Source: Bosea vaviloviae
Lineage (GTDB): Bacteria; Pseudomonadota; Alphaproteobacteria; Rhizobiales; Beijerinckiaceae
Reading direction: 5' to 3'
Length of the DNA stretch: 64,000 nt
Assembly (NCBI RefSeq): GCF_001741865.1
Contig: NZ_CP017147.1
Coordinates: 823,501 to 887,500 of the forward strand
The position numbers and the translations under genes were made by a program. Below the pieces are notes generated by a model that was given only the letters and a program-made list of their open reading frames with translations, was not told the origin of the DNA and did no database searches. Positions within the stretch are counted from its first letter, which is position 1, and each line of letters starts with the position of its first letter. Shown here piece by piece: positions 60,558 to 64,000 of this stretch.

Positions 60558-62150
60558 ATGCCGACAGAGCTTCGCCGCGTCGAACGCGCCCTCCTTTCCG
60601 TCTCCGACAAAAGCGGGTTGATCGATTTCGCCCGCGCCCTGAACCGCCTCGGGATCGCCCTGGTCTCGACCGGCGGCACCGCCAAGGCGATCGCCGAAGC
60701 CGGCCTGCCCGTGACCGATGTCTCGGACCTGACCGGCTTTCCCGAGATGATGGACGGGCGCGTCAAGACGCTGCACCCGAAGGTGCATGGCGGCCTGCTC
60801 GCCATTCGCTCCCATCCCGAGCACCAGGCCTCGATGCTCGGCCACGGCATCGCGCCGATCGACCTGCTCGTCGTCAATCTCTATCCCTTCGAGGCGACGG
60901 TCGCGGCCGGTAAGCCTTATGACGACTGCATCGAGAACATCGATATCGGTGGGCCGGCGATGATCCGCGCCGCCGCCAAGAACCACAACGACGTTGCCGT
61001 CGTGGTCGAGCCGGCCGATTACGCCGCCGTGCTGAGCGATCTCGAGGCGCATAAGGGCGCGACCACGCTGACGCTGCGCCGCAAGCTCGCCCAGAAGGCC
61101 TATGCCCGCACCGGCGCCTATGATGCGGCGATCTCGAACTGGTTCGCCAATGAGCTCGGCGACACGGCGCCGGCCTATCGCGCGCTCGGCGGCGCGCTCG
61201 CCGAGACGATGCGCTATGGCGAGAACCCGCATCAATGGGCGGCGTTCTATCGCACCCCCGACCAACGTCCCGGCGTCGCGACCGCACGCCAACTCCAGGG
61301 CAAGCAGCTCTCCTACAACAACATCAACGACACCGACGCCGCCTTCGAATGCGTCTCGGAATTCGACCCGACGATCTCGGCTGCCTGCGCCATCATCAAG
61401 CACGCCAACCCTTGCGGCGTCGCGACCGGCACCACGCTCGGTGAGGCCTATGCCCGCGCTCTGGCCTGCGACCCCGTCTCGGCCTTTGGCGGGATCATCG
61501 CCTTCAATCGCAAGCTGGACGGGGCGACCGCCCGCGAGATCGTCAAGATCCTCACCGAAGTGATCATCGCGCCCGACGCCGATGAGGAGGCGATCGCGGT
61601 CATCGCCGGGAAGAAGAATCTGCGCTTGCTGGTGACCGGCGGCTTGTCGAACCCACGGGCCAGCGGCCTGTCCCTGCGTACCGTCTCGGGCGGCTTCCTC
61701 GCCCAGGCTCGCGACAACGCCGTCGTCGACGACATGGAGCTCAAGGTCGTCACCAAGCGCCAGCCGAGTGAGGCCGAACTTGCCGATCTGCGCTTCGCCT
61801 TTCGCGTCGCCAAGCATGTCAAGTCGAACGCCATCGTCTACGTCAAGGACGGCGCGACCGTCGGCATCGGCGCCGGCCAGATGAGCCGGGTCGATTCCTC
61901 GCGCATCGCGGCCTGGAAGGCCGGCGAGGCCGCCAAGGCATTGGGTTCGACCGAGAGCCTGGCCAAGGGCTCTGTCGTCGCCTCGGACGCCTTCTTCCCC
62001 TTCGCCGACGGCCTGCTGGCGGCGGCCGAGGCCGGCGCGACGGCGGTGATCCAGCCCGGCGGCTCGCTGCGCGATGACGAGGTCATCAAGGCCGCCGACG
62101 AGGCCGGCCTCGCCATGGTCTTCACCGGACACCGCCACTTCCGGCACTGA
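60558..62150 (+). CDS. purH: Bifunctional AICAR transformylase / IMP cyclohydrolase
   Basis: A 530-residue enzyme for the last two steps of purine synthesis. The N-terminal IMPCH domain (MGS-like) has [19 protein letters not shown] and [20 protein letters not shown]; the C-terminal AICARFT domain has [31 protein letters not shown] and [13 protein letters not shown]. It ends in the typical [12 protein letters not shown] 60558 ([17 protein letters not shown]). Confidence 0.97.
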   Translation: MPTELRRVERALLSVSDKSGLIDFARALNRLGIALVSTGGTAKAIAEAGLPVTDVSDLTGFPEMMDGRVKTLHPKVHGGLLAIRSHPEHQASMLGHGIAPIDLLVVNLYPFEATVAAGKPYDDCIENIDIGGPAMIRAAAKNHNDVAVVVEPADYAAVLSDLEAHKGATTLTLRRKLAQKAYARTGAYDAAISNWFANELGDTAPAYRALGGALAETMRYGENPHQWAAFYRTPDQRPGVATARQLQGKQLSYNNINDTDAAFECVSEFDPTISAACAIIKHANPCGVATGTTLGEAYARALACDPVSAFGGIIAFNRKLDGATAREIVKILTEVIIAPDADEEAIAVIAGKKNLRLLVTGGLSNPRASGLSLRTVSGGFLAQARDNAVVDDMELKVVTKRQPSEAELADLRFAFRVAKHVKSNAIVYVKDGATVGIGAGQMSRVDSSRIAAWKAGEAAKALGSTESLAKGSVVASDAFFPFADGLLAAAEAGATAVIQPGGSLRDDEVIKAADEAGLAMVFTGHRHFRH

Positions 62151-62180
62151 GGCAGCATCAGCTCTCAGCAAGCCCACGTC

Positions 62181-62350
62181 GTCATCCCGGACAAGCCGCC
62201 CTCGGGTCCGGCCTTCGGCCGGCCCAAGGACAGGCTCCGCGGCGCTGATCCGGGATCCATCGGAGAGCGTCATTCTCGGGCTTGTGCCCTGAGAATCTCA
62301 TGACCAGAGCGCTCTGGTTTACGAGATGGTCGGGGCAAGCCCGACCATGA
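62181..62350. repeat. Mosaic dispersed repeat with two CAAG-loop hairpins
   Basis: It contains a GTCATCCCGGACAAGCCG half of the 16410-type repeat, a CCGGCCTTCGGCCGG hairpin, an inverted ATTCTCGGG hairpin (62272-62296), the GACCAGAGCGCTCTGG palindrome, and an ATGGTCGGG-GCAAG-CCCGACCAT hairpin (62326-62348). It fills most of the 304-base gap 62151-62454. Confidence 0.75.
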
Positions 62351-62454
62351 CGTGCTGTGGCCGGGGTCGCCCAGGATGACGGCGCGTTCTTGACGAGGGG
62401 CTCGACGCCGCTCCCGACAGGGCACTACTCTCCCTGCAAGGGGATGAGGGCGGC

Positions 62455-63633
62455 ATGACGCAGGACCATGGAGGACGGACGCTGCTGCGCGAACGCGTCG
62501 CGCATCAGCACAACAAGGTCTCGTTCGTCGAGCTGTTCTTCGATCTCGTCTTCGTCTTCGCGATCACTCAGATCTCGCACACGCTGCTGGAGCATTTTTC
62601 GCCGCTCGGCCTCGCCCAGGCGGTGCTGCTGCTCGGCGCGGTCTGGTGGGTCTGGGTCTATACGAGCTGGGCGACCAACTGGCTCGACCCCGAGACGACG
62701 CCGGTGCGGTTGATGCTGTTCGCATTGATGTTCGCCGGCCTGGTTCTCTCGACCTCCCTGCCGGAAGCCTTCGAGGGGCGCGGCCTGATCTTCGCCTGCG
62801 CCTATGTGGCAATGCAGCTCGGGCGCAGCATTTTCACCATGCTGAGCCTGAGAGCCCATAGCCCGGCGAATTTCCGCAATTTTCAGCGCATCACGCTCTG
62901 GCTCGGCCTGTCCGGGCTGTTCTGGATCACTGGGGGACTGGCGCATGGCGAGATGCGCTTCGGGCTCTGGGCGCTGGCGCTGGCCATCGAGTATGCCGGT
63001 CCCGCGCTCGGCTTCCGCGTTCCCGGCCTCGGCCGTTCGACGACCAGCGACTGGAATGTCGAGGGGGCCCATCTGGCCGAGCGCTGTGCGCTGTTCATCA
63101 TCATCGCGCTCGGGGAATCCATCCTGGTGACCGGCGCGACCGCGGCGAAGCTCGCCGCCACCCCGGCCAATATGCTGGCCTTCGCCAACGCATTTCTGAG
63201 CTCGATCGCGATGTGGTGGATCTATTTCCATATCGGCGCCGAGCGCGGCAGCGAGCGGATCGCCCATTCCCACGACCCCGGGGCAATCGCCCGCATCGCG
63301 TACACCTATATCCATCTGCTGCTGGTCGCCGGCATCATCCTGGTCGCCGTCGGCGACGAGTTCGTGCTGGCCCATCCCGGCGGGCACACCGAGGCGAAGG
63401 TCACTATTGCCGTCATTGGCGGGCCCGGCCTCTACCTGCTCGGCAATCTGCTGTTCAAGAAGGTCACGGCCGGCTGGTATCCGCTCTCGCATATGGTCGG
63501 GCTCGGCCTGCTGGCTTTGCTGACGCTGTTCCCGGGCGTTCTGCCGCCGCTGGCCTTCAGCCTCGCGGCAACAGCCATTCTCGTGCTCGTCGCAGCCTGG
63601 GAAGCCCTGTCCCTGCGACCGAAGGAGGCCTGA
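62455..63633 (+). CDS. Low temperature requirement protein A family membrane protein
   Basis: A 392-residue LtrA (COG4292) protein with about ten to eleven transmembrane helices. The diagnostic N-terminus is VSFVELFFDLVFVFAITQIS, then WWVWVYTSWATNWLDPE and later AERCALFIIIALGESILVTG. LtrA was linked to cold growth of Listeria; its molecular function is not known. ATG 62455. It is followed four bases later by a small membrane protein gene. Confidence 0.9.
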   Translation: MTQDHGGRTLLRERVAHQHNKVSFVELFFDLVFVFAITQISHTLLEHFSPLGLAQAVLLLGAVWWVWVYTSWATNWLDPETTPVRLMLFALMFAGLVLSTSLPEAFEGRGLIFACAYVAMQLGRSIFTMLSLRAHSPANFRNFQRITLWLGLSGLFWITGGLAHGEMRFGLWALALAIEYAGPALGFRVPGLGRSTTSDWNVEGAHLAERCALFIIIALGESILVTGATAAKLAATPANMLAFANAFLSSIAMWWIYFHIGAERGSERIAHSHDPGAIARIAYTYIHLLLVAGIILVAVGDEFVLAHPGGHTEAKVTIAVIGGPGLYLLGNLLFKKVTAGWYPLSHMVGLGLLALLTLFPGVLPPLAFSLAATAILVLVAAWEALSLRPKEA

Positions 63634-63637
63634 GCCC

Positions 63638-63916
63638 ATGCACACCATCAAGGTCATTGCCGGCGGCTTCGCCTTGCTCGGCGTCCTGCTTGTCCTGGCG
63701 CCGCGGCTCGGCATCGCCGGGGGCAATCCGATCGCGTTTGCGGTCAAGCTGTTCATCCCGCTCTGGCTCGTCGCTGCGCTGGTCAATCTCTGGATCGGCG
63801 TCAGCCGTGCCGGCTACAGCGTGATGGAGGAATTGCCGATCGGGCTCGTCGTCTTCGGCGTGCCGGCGCTGGCGGCGCTGGTCATCGCCTGGATGTTCGG
63901 TAGGATGATGGGATGA
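63638..63916 (+). CDS. Small membrane protein
   Basis: A 92-residue protein with three predicted membrane helices (about residues 5-25, 34-54 and 68-88) and few charged residues. I do not recognise a named family. It starts four bases after the ltrA stop and its own stop overlaps the next start as ATGA, so the three genes look like one operon. Confidence 0.75.
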   Translation: MHTIKVIAGGFALLGVLLVLAPRLGIAGGNPIAFAVKLFIPLWLVAALVNLWIGVSRAGYSVMEELPIGLVVFGVPALAALVIAWMFGRMMG

Positions 63917-64000
63917 GCCTCGCTTCCGTCCGCGCCTTCTTTTCCGAGCACGCACCCGACATCAGCATCATCGAGACGCCGCAGAGCAGTGCGACGGTCG
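63913..64000 (+). CDS. YbaK/aminoacyl-tRNA deacylase-like protein, 3' end outside the window
   Basis: Only 29 codons are visible (MSLASVRAFFSEHAPDISII and ETPQSSATV). They match the start of YbaK/EbsC-type proteins, which remove mischarged amino acids from tRNA. The ATG overlaps the upstream stop as ATGA. The call rests on a short N-terminus. Confidence 0.65.
   Translation, partial: MSLASVRAFFSEHAPDISIIETPQSSATV

Overview
The window is high-GC DNA from an alphaproteobacterium, most likely a Hyphomicrobiales (Rhizobiales) member close to Bosea. This is an inference from gene content (IalB family, DUF1236 proteins, mesaconyl-CoA hydratase with a small malyl-CoA lyase-type protein, the htpX-rsmB-heparinase-purH order) and from dense mosaic palindromic intergenic repeats of a rhizobial type. 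I see no rRNA, tRNA or CRISPR array. Many long antisense ORFs are by-products of high GC and were left out.

Layout. 1-1.7 kb: end of an acetoacetate decarboxylase gene and a patatin-like lipoprotein. 1.8-10.2 kb: a nine-gene minus-strand operon for tungstate/molybdate uptake (tupB-tupC-tupA, two tandem ModA-like genes, a TrmO-like gene, and a FecBCD-type ABC importer), with a divergent COG1910-type regulator. 10.4-21 kb: a methyltransferase-like protein, a DSD1-family PLP enzyme, an MsbA-like exporter, IalB, ObgE, LysR, an EamA exporter and a BisC-like molybdoenzyme that could consume the imported molybdenum. 21.3-25.1 kb: two DUF1236 secreted proteins, a fossil of a second bisC gene, and an intact IS110/IS1111-type element sitting exactly inside a palindromic repeat. 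25.5-35.1 kb: an unknown secreted protein, a RibD-like reductase with a divergent HxlR regulator, a TetR-RND efflux operon with a 30-bp palindromic operator, and a GATase-dadA pair joined by two micro-ORFs.

35.4-40 kb: the sdhCDAB operon, interrupted between sdhA and sdhB by a VapB/VapC-like toxin-antitoxin pair whose toxin carries an extra C-terminal domain. 40-45 kb: mesaconyl-CoA hydratase and a malyl-CoA lyase/thioesterase family protein (ethylmalonyl-CoA pathway context), a DUF429-threonine dehydratase fused frame, and inorganic pyrophosphatase. 45-55.8 kb: pentapeptide-repeat protein, tyrosine phosphatase, polysaccharide flippase, DUF1684, kynA-kynU, L,D-transpeptidase, hydroxyacid dehydrogenase, DUF2853 and cyclopropane fatty acid synthase. 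55.9-64 kb: an Sdh assembly factor (DUF1674), htpX, rsmB, heparinase II/III-like, purH, ltrA, a small membrane protein and the start of a YbaK-type deacylase.

The strongest candidates for something undescribed are: the PIN toxin with a DUF3775-like tail embedded in the sdh operon; the tandem ModA pair whose second copy has no signal peptide and lies in frame behind a single UGA; two independent cases of duplicated start-codon regions that make micro-ORF relays (tupA and dadA); and a double-hairpin intergenic repeat whose stems change by compensatory pairs while the loops stay fixed.
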